Origin: Paramacrobiotus richtersi | Lineage: Eukaryota > Tardigrada > Eutardigrada > Parachela > Macrobiotidae | Reading direction: 5' to 3' | Length of the DNA stretch: 24,907 bases | Assembly: GCA_034698045.1 (NCBI GenBank) | Contig: JAQGAU010000688.1 | Location: 1-24,907, forward strand | Shown here: positions 1 to 12,200 of the stretch, in pieces | How positions within the stretch are numbered: the stretch's first letter is position 1 | Layout of the letters: every line of letters starts with the position of its first letter | Notes under the pieces: model-generated | The model's input: the letters and a program-made list of their open reading frames with translations, nothing else | Database searches by the model: none | What the model was told of the DNA's origin: nothing | Translations under genes and position numbers: made by a program

Positions 1-1
1 A

Positions 2-127
2 GTGCGCTTGGCTTATGAGATTGCGAAGAGAGCGATCGTGATTCCGGTCATGATGCGCTGCTGTGGGTTTGGCATGTGTGATCGTACTGAAGATTGCGAC
101 TGGTCAGGAGTGCATTTGTATGGATAA
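2..127 (+). CDS. possible 3' end of a truncated gene (weak)
   Basis: Frame 2 stays open from the window edge to a TAA at 125-127, giving about 41 residues with charged and cysteine-rich parts (RCCGFGMC, TEDCDW). It has no start inside the window, so it could be the last exon of a gene lying to the left. A stretch this short stays open by chance fairly often, and I recognise no family. Treat it as a candidate only. Confidence 0.12.
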   Translation: MRLAYEIAKRAIVIPVMMRCCGFGMCDRTEDCDWSGVHLYG

Positions 128-1180
128 TTAGACATCTGACAATAGCAGTGTAATAACAGGACATCGCATAAACAACTGTACTGCGTCGACAGATTACATT
201 TCGCAACAGGAGTGACAGATCAAATATCAACTGGATCGCAGGAATTTGTGATTTGCGAGCTTAGAATCTGGAAAATTGTAAAATTCGCCAGAACAGAGAA
301 CCGTTCCCTTTCTGCTGTCATGCTCGATTATTCAGCTCTCCGGGAAAATGTTATTATGAACGTTTCATTCATTTCGAGGTGCATACTTTTAAAAAAACAC
401 TAGACTTTAATATTGGCAAGGTGACACGATAATACTGGCGCTACAGATTACTACGACAAGAACGTTACTATTCAAAACTAAAACCGAAATAGCGAACATC
501 ATTATTAACTTTCAAAAGTGCCTTAGTACGTGACAAAAACTCGCCAGACTTCACAACAATTTTACAACCTAAAAACTCAGAAAGCTCTTTTGTCGATTCG
601 CCAAGACAGGTTCTTCTTTGATGCCTACCGATTACGGGCATACTTTCTCGTACACCGTCTTTTACGATTCTACCCTGTGTTTGTAGGAATGTGTACAGTT
701 CGGACGACTGAACTAAAGAAAACAGCGTTTCGGTTTTCTTACGGAATGCGTGTGTATACGTAATATACCATGGTACAGCAATAAACACAAGAAAACAGCG
801 CGTATGGTAGACGGTCAACGAAGTCGTACACAGTCCTTAAGTACTGCTCTAAGCCTAATAGTGAACATGAAAAGCGAAAAAATGCGATTATCCTGTGGAA
901 GTTGGCAGCGTTCAGTTTGATAATTGCGCAAGGCTTAGTAACTGTATGTGTACCGATACTATTTTTTCTATTACTGCTTTACATCAAGACTGAACTGGGC
1001 CGGACCCGGAGCGGTGTTCTCGGGAATGCAACATTCTCGCAATCACCAACCGTTCCTTGAGTTTCGGAGAATTTTTACGTACACAGACTCGCTCTTTTCT
1101 GCTTGGTAGGTAGACGTGAAACCATTTCCCTGCAGCGAATTCGTTACCCTATCTCTGTGACTGGCGGCAGGGTCTAGAAC

Positions 1181-1232
1181 CTGGAAGTGGAAACTTCCAG
1201 TGGAAGCTTCCACTGGAAGTGGCAACTTCCAG
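1181..1232. repeat. perfect 26-bp palindrome inside a 52-bp imperfect one
   Basis: Positions 1194-1219 read the same on both strands (arm CTTCCAGTGGAAG, no spacer). The flanks 1181-1193 and 1220-1232 extend the symmetry with three mismatched pairs, for 52 bp in all. Further CTGGAAG or ATGGAAG copies follow to about 1305, so the palindrome may have grown from a small tandem repeat. It can form a cruciform. I see no gene next to it. Confidence 0.85.
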
Positions 1233-3655
1233 TCTGGAAGTGTCACTTCGTAAACCTGGAACCACTGGCTAAAACATGGAAGTATAACGAAAAACCTGGA
1301 AGCACACTATTCCGTAACAATTTCGATTCCCTGAACATGTTAAGTTAGGAAGAGCGTAGCATAAGAATGCAAACTTCAGGATGTACGGTCTTCTATGATC
1401 TTCGATGCTATGAATACGCTCAATACCGGTAGTCAATACAACGCCGAAGGAAATGCAGAAGTACTGACACCAGCCAAGTAAACCAGAAGGAATATGTTAC
1501 TTGCCAGTTCGCCGGCTTGCAGTTTTTCACGGTGTGAGTCAAACACATCTGATTGCTAAGTCTGATCGAACGTTCACGCACAATGAGAAGCCAGAATGCA
1601 CTTTTGATTTTCTTTACCGGAAAACGTGCGCGAAGTATCAACAACAAAAGATTGCAGAGCTCAGTCGCAACGCTGCAAAACACATAAATGAAAAAATGCT
1701 TTACCGATGCGCGTTCGCTGTTAGCTTGGATAGTTAGAAAACTATTATCGTTGGTAAATTTGTCCGGACGTGGAACTGTAACGGTTTCGAGTGATACTCG
1801 ATAACTGCGCTGCAACTAATATTAAATCCCAATGCTATGGCTGTTTCCACGCCAGCTGCATAAGTGAAATGTACGACCGGAGTGATCCAGGATGACACGA
1901 AGCGGTAAATAAACAAATCTACTGATAAAAATATGTACACAGTTTGATATTCGTAATCGTCCGCTTCAGGACCTGCTAGCTTCGAACAATGTATCCCACA
2001 AAGATCCGCAAAAAAGAGCGCATTTTCCTATCTGGGCCACTATAATAGATATCGAACTAAAACCCACCGGTCCAGAACACATTTTTACAGTTTCACAATT
2101 ATGGATTTCTGTTGTGTGCTCGGAGTGTTCTCAGTCACCCTAACCCTTGTTTATACGTTGTAGTTATCGTCTGATAAATGAGAGTCGAATTCTTCCCGTT
2201 TGTGTATTCTGAATTCAGCTAAACAAGCAACAAAATATTCTTTCGATCTGATTAATGAGAGGTCAACTGTTGGCTTGTTCTATTCGGCAAGCTACCTTAT
2301 TAATCAGCAGTTATTCCTTAAATATTGGGAAATACGAGAATGATAAATGATTAACAATTAACATTCGTAAAGATGTACTAATAGTACGAATGTAATATTG
2401 CCTGTGAAAATGATTAGGGTGAAGACAATATTGAAAGGGTACTATTGATTCAGAATATGAAACTATCATACGCACGAGTAAAAACAGGAACACAAAAGGT
2501 CATCATGGCGAAATTGTCAATATAAAATCGGTACTTCATGAGTAAGTATTCATGAACATTTTTTGAGCCAAACTTTACATTGCAGCCTATTGCGCGCTGC
2601 CGTACCACAAACAGGAAGCTGATTATTTGCATAGCAGTAATCAAATATGCGAACAACACTAGGGAAAAGTTAGAAAAATTAAAAACGCATTTTACAGTTT
2701 AGATGGCAAAGGGGTTTTCGATTATTAAGACTTTCATGCTAACGTCAGCGCGCATTCATAAGCATTTCCTAAGATTTACTATAGTTGAGTTACTATATAG
2801 GGTTAATATACTGTGGTTTAGTGCTTTACAAGGTTGCGACCGATCCCGAAAATCGCTGCAGAGTGATACTGCGTGCACGTATTCCGATCAGGAGAGCGAA
2901 AAATTTAGCTGAGGATTGTTGTTGTTACTTATGCTGAGCTGTGTTCGAAGTTGCGCGACAGAGTTTGATTCTTCTTGATCGTTGCTGTCTGGCTTTGGAT
3001 GGCAAAGTCAAAGTCCACCTCCACCCGACGAACTGGCAAGTACCATCCAGTTCCAATCGTGAGAGTAGCCGCCGAAATTCTTGACATTTGATTCCGTACT
3101 CCGAATTTCAGACCAGTGCGGAGCAAGAACAAGGACACTGCACTTTTTACATACTCGCTGGTTTATAGCTAGCGGAACGCTTTAACTTTTGCTATGGCTG
3201 TAACGATCCAGATGTCATAGTTATGACTCTGTAAACTACGGTAGGATTGACAATAATGTAAATCCGTAACTCTAGCAAGCGACTCCGTCCCGTTGTTTAA
3301 TCATCCCCTTTGAAAACGTTATTACAGCGACGAGTTACAGCATTGTAACCCAGCTGCATATTCTGCATGTTACTGAAAACACGGCTTGCCTACTCACTAC
3401 CGGACCAGTACCGGTCCATGTGCTTACCGTAAATGAACGCACTGTGCATTAAACCATACAAAAAGTCTTTATCAGTAGGAAAGATCGCAAGTAGAACGAG
3501 ACGCGAAGCAAAGAATGCTGAAGAATTCTGTTGGAATACCATGTTAATGCTGTGTCTAGCTACCAATGACTCGGCTAGCCGGAAAGCTGTGCGGCATTTT
3601 TTTGATGCGTAATGCCGGTTATGCACCTAATTTTAAGCAGCAGATACGGCCCGCG

Positions 3656-3738
3656 CTGAAAGTCTGACTCAGACTCAGACCGCTCAAAGCCTGCCTCCGT
3701 CCCTGAATGTCGTCCTCCGACCCCTGAAAGTCTGACTC
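3656..3738. repeat. 15-bp direct repeat, two copies
   Basis: CTGAAAGTCTGACTC occurs at 3656-3670 and again at 3724-3738, 68 bp apart. A partial CTGAATGTC copy lies between them, and AGACTCAGAC follows the first copy. It looks like the remnant of a degenerate minisatellite. Confidence 0.6.
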
Positions 3739-4851
3739 TGAATGAGAACTTTTTCCGACCAGTAATCAATACTAAAATACTACATTAAAATACAAAAATA
3801 TCCTACCTATTATGTATAACACGAGGAAAGTGCACTCGCTAATTGCGGGCACTGAATGACCGAAGCGAAGTAAGAGATCTACATAATATGGCAACATGAG
3901 AAAAAGGAAATTGAAACAGTGCTATGGACTTGATAAACGCGCCAGTAGAAGCACGAAATTTGAGCTGAAAACTCGTATTTACCGATCCAAAATCTGATTT
4001 AAAAGTAGATTATCAGTTTCGGTCATTCTGTGTCTCAAAATTCAGCGAGACAGCAAAGTAATTTGTAGATATCAGTTGGTGTGGCCTCTACCTGTTTTAT
4101 AGCTAAAAGGTTGTTTTGTTTCCAAACTCACCAGGAAAGGTTCTCAACTAATAATTCTAGGGCTTCTTACTGGAATGTAGCTGGTGGTTATCCGAGTGAC
4201 CAGTGGGCAGCTGCTGAGAACACTTTTTTGGAAAATCTGAAATTAATGATCATTTCAGAAGCAATTTTCTTCCGGTAAAAAGCACTTCCGTTGATTTCTG
4301 AAAACAGAAAAGAAAGTAGAAGAGCCAGTTTTAATGTGGATCAATAAGATATCGTTGTAAAACGTTAGGTTCAAAGCTTGTAAGGTAAACGGAATTGTAT
4401 TGTTAAATTGTTTGATCGTAAAATGCCGCATACATTGTACATGTGGGGATGATAATGTTTTGTTTCACACATTTCCAAATGTGTTAAGTGCACCAGATCG
4501 CTCGATTATTAGTCCGCTTCTGTGTTATATCAGTACGGCACGATCGTGGTTCACACATATTCTGTTGAGTACTTCGGTCATATGCACGAGACCCACCCTG
4601 GCTTATGAAATCTGATCTTGTTTTGCACACTACTACGAACTTCTGCACAGCTCTGCTGAAAGGCCGATCAGTAGTTTCAACGTTTGCGTATATGACTTTA
4701 GCGTGGTAATGTTCAGCTGATTTAAGCAACGGCCCCTTCACGCGCTAATTGTAACAGATTTTTCATTTGATGTTCTAGTGTTCGGCGAAACTATTGCTTG
4801 TGATTCAATCCACATTACGGTACTCTATTGAATGATCACACCTTGACCGAG

Positions 4852-6286
4852 ATGGCCGTCATAGCCGAGAAAATTTTTTTACCATTTTTATCACCTCTTT
4901 TAAAGTTTCTTGCTGAGCCCGTTGCAGAGAAAATCAACAGCATAATAGACCGGAAGTTTCCGGATAACCGCCAGGAACGAAGTCCTTTGATGGAATATTG
5001 GTTCTTTTTTGACGGAAAGAAAAAGCTCCTGGAACTGCATAAAGCATTACGCGATGAATCAGCTCGACTTGGCAGTAGTTTGACAGCCGAAGTTAACAGA
5101 CTGCATTCCACTTTGATTTACCGAGATACCAACACAAAACTGGATCTGCTCTGCGAGCATATGATCGCATACTGGGAAGCTGAGAACCTGGGATATCTAA
5201 ATTCGTGCAGATCGAAATTTCTGCAAGAATGCACGAAGAACTCCCCCGAAAATCTACTAATTACACTACATAATGACACAACTGTTAGTTCAATCACCTG
5301 CAGTTACCTTCGCGATGTTTTGGAGAGCTGTACTACTCAGGACGGTGTTCGCCTACACAATTTCGAAAAGTGGTGCGATAGTATTGCTTTAAATACTTTC
5401 CGTGCCTACTTTTGCCATGTGTTCTATCTGCAGCTGCAGGAGAACGAGCCTTGGGAACGGACAATTATTCAGTACAACATTGACTCGCAAGAAATCGTCC
5501 GAATGGTAACGAAAGTATCGAACATCCTTAGAGCATTAGAGAGAGCAAAAACAGAATGCCAGGCCAAGATATTCATCCCCTTTCCTACTGACACTCGTTC
5601 CATATTGATGAAATTCATCGATGCGTACCTGGACGAATATGAGAAAAAGCCGAGTACCAGCAATCATGAATGCGCTCAAGACCTTGGATACGCGCTACGG
5701 AAACAGTATCCGTGGTACTACTGGGCGGTTGTTGTTGCGACCGATTCATCAAAACGTCGCAATTTCATCGCTTATTCGAATGATTCAGTCGATGATCTTT
5801 TTGTGCAACAGTTAACTGTTTCACATTATGCACCGTTCGGCAACCCAGCTGTAATCGCGCAGAAGAATCTGCAGGAAATCCGCAGTGGCCGTCGAAGCGG
5901 CATACTGACAGTCAAAAAGAAAGCTATCCGTTGGGGTTCAATGTTCAACAGACGGCGAGTTACAGTCATGTGGACCCCGGCGACGAATGTCCCATCCCCC
6001 AACATATCTGTACTGCTAGAGGACATCAATGTGTGTAAGCTGATTCCAAAGTCGAACCCATATATTGTAGCGCTGGAGAATCTTGCACAGATAAACGAGG
6101 AGGCGAATGCCTTGTTTGACAGGCTCCTGCGGATACGCGGCTTGCGAACGGTTTCATGTGTAGGATTGTGCCATAACCGGTCTGAGGACAAAGTTGGACT
6201 GTTTCTGTCCCGCATTAGTGATGGGAAATACTGGCCGGTTCATATGGAAAACACCACCGGTCATTTGATTTTGTGGACTGCCTATC
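4852..6286 (+). CDS. lectin gene exon 1: N-terminal domain of unknown type
   Basis: Residues 1-478, in one long intronless exon. The frame is open upstream only to about 4828, with no earlier ATG. The first ~260 residues read as amphipathic helices, beginning with a hydrophobic helix (IFLPFLSPLLKFL). A mixed alpha/beta part follows, with a conspicuous YPWYYWAVVV segment at residues 286-295 and Cys-rich spots. The helical pattern, with spaced cysteines and the tyrosine/tryptophan-rich strand, faintly recalls the rapunzel / SE-cephalotoxin-like proteins of fish and invertebrates, but I cannot confirm homology and assign no activity. The donor is CTATC|GTAAGC. Reading on instead gives a stop at 6313, so an intron-retained form would be a separate protein of about 487 residues. 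Confidence 0.75.
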
Positions 6287-9200
6287 GTAAGCTTGTAACT
6301 GTATACTCCTGGTGATTTTCTTGTTTACTTACAGGCACAAAAAACGTACAACATATATAAGAGTCAGGATATTTTTTAAAGCCATATTTCGATAGCTAAC
6401 TTTCGTCGTTTAACAACGCTGTACGGTAGGCGTGCGCATATAAAGTGAAAAAGCCCAAGTGTCCAATCGACCTTGCCGCCAGGCCGGGTAGCGTTACTAC
6501 AGAATATATCTTGCCAACCCTGACAGCAGCTGTAGTTCCAAACAAAGTTTTTGTTTTGCTTATCCGTTCTTTACAAGTGTATACCCAGAACCACTTGTGC
6601 ACCAAATTATTCTAATCATTCTTCATATTGTAGCTACCTCAAGAACACTACGCCATGTGCGAAACGGAAACGGTCAGCTAGACTGCGAAGATGCCCGTCA
6701 CTCGCAGTCTCTTGATATTAGAAGTCCTGTCGTCGATGTCATACCCGCTGTCTTAATGAAGCCGCTGCTTCCCATCTGTTCCCAAGCGGCTCCCGCAACG
6801 TTCCCGCCCCAAACGGCTCCCGAAGCGTCCGCGGTATAGAGGCCTTTTTTGGCCGCTTTCGTCAGCTCACAGCGAACTTGCTTTGTAGGCATTATTGGTA
6901 TACAAGCAGGAAGCGAGGCGCCAGTTTGCACTTACTGCAAAGGAATGTGGCAACGAATGCTTTGTGGTATTTGTCGAAAAAGCCTAATCTTTCTACCACA
7001 CACCGGTTCACTTCCTTCTCTTCCTAGGCTGCAGATTTCAAAGGTGCTGTGCAACATTACCAAGATATGGAGACCTTTTTGCGAGGGGATGACAAGAATG
7101 ACGTTTCGGACAGCGACAACAACCAAACAATGCTAGTACTTTCGCACGTGAGCGCAGCAGACGGTTTGTTGGTTCTGGGAAAGTTTGGAGACGCTAAGCA
7201 GTTTGCACAGCAGGCTGTAGACGAGGCAAACAATCAGATCAACGCACTTAAACAAGCAACTTTGACTGATAACCGGGAAAATTTACTGAAGGACTACCAT
7301 ATGCAAGCTGTAATGCGGCGGCTTCAGATTAGTCTGCGGTGCATCCCTTTTGAAAACAATATTGCTTTTACCCAGCAGAAATGCCCACCAAGCCTGCGAT
7401 AATAACCTACTTCATGACTTTAATATAATGATATTTTTATCAGTCACAAAACTCGTACCTTTTGCATCCACACAGTGTACTTTTTGTTTTGAAGGTGTGC
7501 CTTAAGGATTTACAGATACTAGCTAGCACAACGCGATCCATCTGAGCTATTTTTGTAGGCTCCTTACTTCGGCTACTGCTGTGGTAATCAAGCTGAAACT
7601 GATCAGTAACTGTTTTTTATCTGTTATCTAATATCTAGTACTATTTAGTATCTTCGAGGCATCACTAGGCATCTGAAACCGCTTTACTAAAATTCTCTAC
7701 AGTAGACCACCAAGGGTGCCAATGTGAGTTTACTTGAGCACAATTCGGGGACAAAGATCTAGTCTTGGTGAATCTGGATTCGGAATATTTTTTTAAAATT
7801 AGCAATCAAAATGCCTTGCCATAATTTCAACCTCTGGTAGTGAAACGGTAGGCACTTTCGTGCTTGTGCTCGATCCTTTTAATAGGCGAACATTGGCTTG
7901 CGGCAATTCAGCGAAGCTGAGATTGATCTCGGCATCGTCTCTTCATCCGACTCTAATCATTCTATGAAGAAAACCCATGACATTTTACTGGACATAATAA
8001 AAGAATTGAGCATACAGGAACAAAACCGACAGAATGGTAAGGCGTGCACGTTCGTTATTCACGCGAGTGTTTCTACTTTCTGGTAACTCTTATGCAGGAA
8101 TAATTACTGCGGGAGACACTCTCTATCCTAACGAAGGAATCCAATCGCCCAACCGTAAATTAGAACTCATCATGCAGACAGATGGCAATTTGGAACTCTA
8201 CCGCATCAGTAATCATGAACTACTGTGGTCTACCGGCACAAGCGGAGTGTATGGCCTGCGTCTCAAGATGCAGAGCTGCGGAAATCTTACTCTTTGTGAT
8301 AAAGCAGGCAAGACAGTCTGGGAATCAAACACCGATGGGCATCCAGGTTGGTCCATTTTCGAATATTTACTTTGAAAGACTGTTGTGCCTTTTCAACCCA
8401 CTTAAAAACGAAAAGCAAGGAATAACTTAACTTTCATTTACCAGCTCTGTAATTAATTGAATCACATTTATAACTGCAGCAGTGTAGATATCTGTAGAGC
8501 AGTACATGACTTTGCCAAGTAACTGGGGATGTGCGACACACTCTAAGACGCGGTACTGTTGTTGGATGTTTAGGGGCGATCGCAAGAGTAGGCGAACAAG
8601 ATCATGAATTTCAAAAGTATTTCAATATCTTGGACTTCAGTGGAAAAGTGATATGGGATGCAATTCATGCACAGCAGAAAGGAAACACAAGCTTGCATGC
8701 ACCGAGCGGTGAACGCATCGTGTACGATCACAACACGTACAGAGTAAGCCGTGAAAGATTTCCTTTGTAGCCACGTAGATAACTAGCCACGAGTAAGTTC
8801 GCTTGTAAGTTGATGTCACTCATGTAACTCATCCTCTATAATTCAGGACAGTGGAGAGTTTTCATAAGTGGGAGCCATTTAACGATTTAACATATGTAAA
8901 AGGTAGCCCGACCTGACGGGAAAACGGCCAGTGGACAGTTTCCCTCGAGACCCGCTTACCATCAGGAAGACCGAAGATCCGTTCAGCGTAAATTTTGCAC
9001 ACCCAGAATGTAAACTGCCGCACTGCATCACCATCACTTTGATTTTAGTCCACATCCAGGCAATATTTCTGATTGCGCTCTGCAGGCCGCACAGTATGTA
9101 GTTCCTTCTCAAATGTGAGGCCGACTGTATTCCCTATAGTGTTCTGTCAACGGGGTAGCAGTCTCTGGAGCGCGTGTGAATTACAAACTTAGAAAATCCG

Positions 9201-12200
9201 ACAGGAATAATGCGTATCTGTCAGGCACTAGATACAGGCACTAACAACCTGTTAGTGTCAGTTTCCCGGGCAGTGAAGAAAACTCAGCACGGGAAGCCCC
9301 GTTCAAAGGGCCCATGCGCAAAACTGTCCGAATTGCAGAATGCAATTCGGAAAGCTTCATGTCCGGCGCGCGGCCGCGCACAACCCACAGTTTGGGAAAA
9401 CTTGATTCGCTGACACTGAATACCTAAGGACAATCTCGTATCGAAAAATTTTAAATGTGCAAAATTTACGCCTGAAATCAGACTGAATTGCGGATCTTCG
9501 AACGATGTGAACGGTCTCGGTCGGAGGAACTGTCCGGCGTGCGTTTTTCTGGTCCTAGCATTCGTAGCAGTCCCATTTGTGCCATAGCCATGCTTGATAA
9601 ATAGCTGTATCTGCCTTCTTGGAATACATCATAACCAATAAACTTTAAAGTCTGTAAACGACTTTCAACGTTTTACTACAGGAAGGTGTCTTTTCTAAGA
9701 ACGGGCGGTTCAGACTGGCAGTGGACAAAGACTCCTATTTAATGTACGAAGATTGCAAAGTAATAGTCAGCCGAGTAAGCGATGGCAAAGTGATATGGGA
9801 GCCGAATATAAAAGCCCAGGATTCGGGCCTGGATGGGGAGTGCAGTAGTTTACTTTTCCTCCCTGGTTTCCAACACTGCGCCGTAGTCCTGAAGGCCGCT
9901 GGAATTCCTTACAGCAGAGGTACGAATCGAACGATAGTGCAAGAATAGGCAACTACCGTCTGTCCGCCATCATTTTTAATGCGACTTCATTATGCTGTCT
10001 CAAATAGGAGCCGAGGTATTTCTCGATGATAATGGTTCTTTGTGCATTTATGCCAGCGGGAAGCGCGTGTGGGCCACGAAGTCAGAAGACAGGACAGGAA
10101 TACTGCGTACCGGTCAAACCCTACGCATGGGTGGCAGTATCTCATCCTGCGGTGGCGTCAGTTTGATAATAAACCAGATGGGCAAGCTGGCACTGTGCGC
10201 AGCGGAAAACCATTCCACGACGTTTTGGCAGACAAACCATTCCTTCGACTGGGAAGGCAGCTGGTGCCGAATGGAACCTCACGGCGACCTTGCTATGTAC
10301 GACGCCGGGCACAGAAGGATTTGGTACACTCGTACAAATGGATATGACGGTGCGTTTCCATTAACAGTACTTGCGGCAGGGCATAAAAGGTATAAAACAT
10401 AGCAACTGGTACTGACAACGCCAACGAAAGCTGACATTGTCATTCACAAAATCTGACAGCTTTTATCCACCCGGCACATGCACTGTGACTTAATAAGGGC
10501 ATGTAGCCTCACTAGTCTGTTTCTCCGTCTGATTCAAAACTTTTGCAATTTGCTGGACAATTGTGTGGTGGACAAAAGTGTGGAAAGTTTGAAAATCTCG
10601 TAAAACGAGAACGTAAACAACTGCCACCAGACCAAACAATTTTCAATTGTTCGAATGAAAACCGAACGAAATGGAAATACGGTTTTCTGTTTAGTTTGGT
10701 AAAACTTTGTTTACTTCTTTCTGAATGTTGCAGCTAATCACAACATAACTAAATATTTTTTTGTTGGGAAAAATGTGTGGTGCCTAATTGTTCGTGCAGA
10801 AATCATAATGAAATCTTTCCAAGTCAGGGTGCGATATTAGTCGTTTGTATCGTAAAATCCGATACCTTATGTCCACTTTTAAACATGTATTTATCGAAGT
10901 GGCTACGCACGATATAGCTCCCGCGCTTAGTGAGTCAGCTATGTAGTCAGCCAGCCGCACTATACCAAATGGCGGAAACCGGCTAACGGCCGCCCGCCAC
11001 ACATCCTTCCGCGCCGAAGCTCTCCGCACGGCCCCAAAACCAAAAACGCAGATCCTGAATGCAGCAGTCTGCATGGTAACGACACCACTTGTAAGCCATC
11101 TAAAAAGCCAACCAGTCCGCGTTACACCGCCCTGCTGTCCAGGTCACCGTGGAACGCTGTCAACGTTGCCTGTTAACCGGTTGTCAGGTGACACAAGGAT
11201 GGGCAGAATCTCTCGCAAACTAGTGAGTTAGCTTCGCGCGAGGTCTCCCGCACATAGAAAAAGGCATCGAATCGGCAACGCGCGAGTGCTTGCCGATCGT
11301 AATGAATCAGCTTCGCGTGAGATCTCATGCGCGAAATAAAATGATTATGAATCTGCTACGCGCGAGACTTATGGGTTAGTTTCATAGTTTCGTATTTTAA
11401 TTTCTTAGGTCAGCTTTTTAATTTCTTACAGGTCAAGGGTCGATTCCCGGAGCACCAGAGCCGAATTACTCCTACATTTACTGTAGTCTTCTTAAATACT
11501 TTTTTTTAAGGACAAGTCTTATCGGCGGAACTCAAGTTCCACCTGGCCGAAAGCTTACGTTTGGTTGACAGTCGTCCATAGTATGCAGTTCGCCGGGCGT
11601 ACATGCTACCTCCAGCAAAATGAAACGAGCTGGAGTACGAAAGCTAAACAGTGCAGGATACATCTACCATAGTTTTCGTGCTAACGCATGGTTCCGTTTG
11701 CTTATGCTGTTTTCGAAGAAGATTCACATTTGCAAATTACCTGAATCGCGAAAAAGTGCTTTGAATATGACAGATGTAATTTTCGCCGCGGATGCTTTGA
11801 GAATGTAACTGAAAATGAAAATGTTGAAATTAGTGCAACCAAAAATGGGACGTCGCGTTAGCACGAAGATTCTGGTAAAGATATGCTGCAGTGTTTAGCT
11901 TTCATACTCCAGCGCGTTTCATGTTTGTAGCGACATTTGGAGGCAGTAGCATGCCCGCATCCTAGCCGACTTTCAACTTTCGCTGTAGCTATGCTGCTAC
12001 GCGCGAGAGATATGTAATCTTGCACGTAGAACTGACCTAGAGTTATTTGAGTGCGTGGGTTGATAATCCATCATGAGTCACGGTAAGAATCAGCCAAGCG
12101 CGGCCGATAAGTATCGTCTGTTCAGGTCCACCACTGTGGAAGATCTGTTTCCGATTGACATTTTCCTCAGATTGTCAATTAATTTTACTCAGTACGTATA

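Larger units (their letters stand above)
128..4851. other. long gene-free stretch upstream of the lectin gene
   Basis: About 4.7 kb of AT-rich DNA in which all open frames are short, lack family resemblance and show no convincing splice-flanked coding. It contains a long palindrome near 1200 with scattered copies of a CTGGAAG motif, and a 15-base direct repeat near 3.7 kb. The promoter and any 5' untranslated exon of the lectin gene should lie toward its right end, but I see no TATA box or other element I would assign. Confidence 0.6.

Noticed and set aside
468..818. 116-codon open frame on the minus strand
   Set aside because: No recognisable domain, low-complexity-free but random-looking composition, no flanking splice or promoter evidence; another open frame overlaps on the plus strand.
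2929..3138. Minus-strand 69-codon frame with a protein-like centre (TGWYLPVRRVEVDFDF)
   Set aside because: Short, no convincing splice sites in phase and no family resemblance.
5826..6215. 129-codon minus-strand frame inside lectin exon 1
   Set aside because: Shadow of the long plus-strand exon, with no independent support.
11430..11456. tRNA T-arm-like sequence (GGGTCGATTCCCGG)
   Set aside because: One base short of the B-box consensus, no A box at a suitable distance upstream and no acceptor stem pairing, so no tRNA gene is called.
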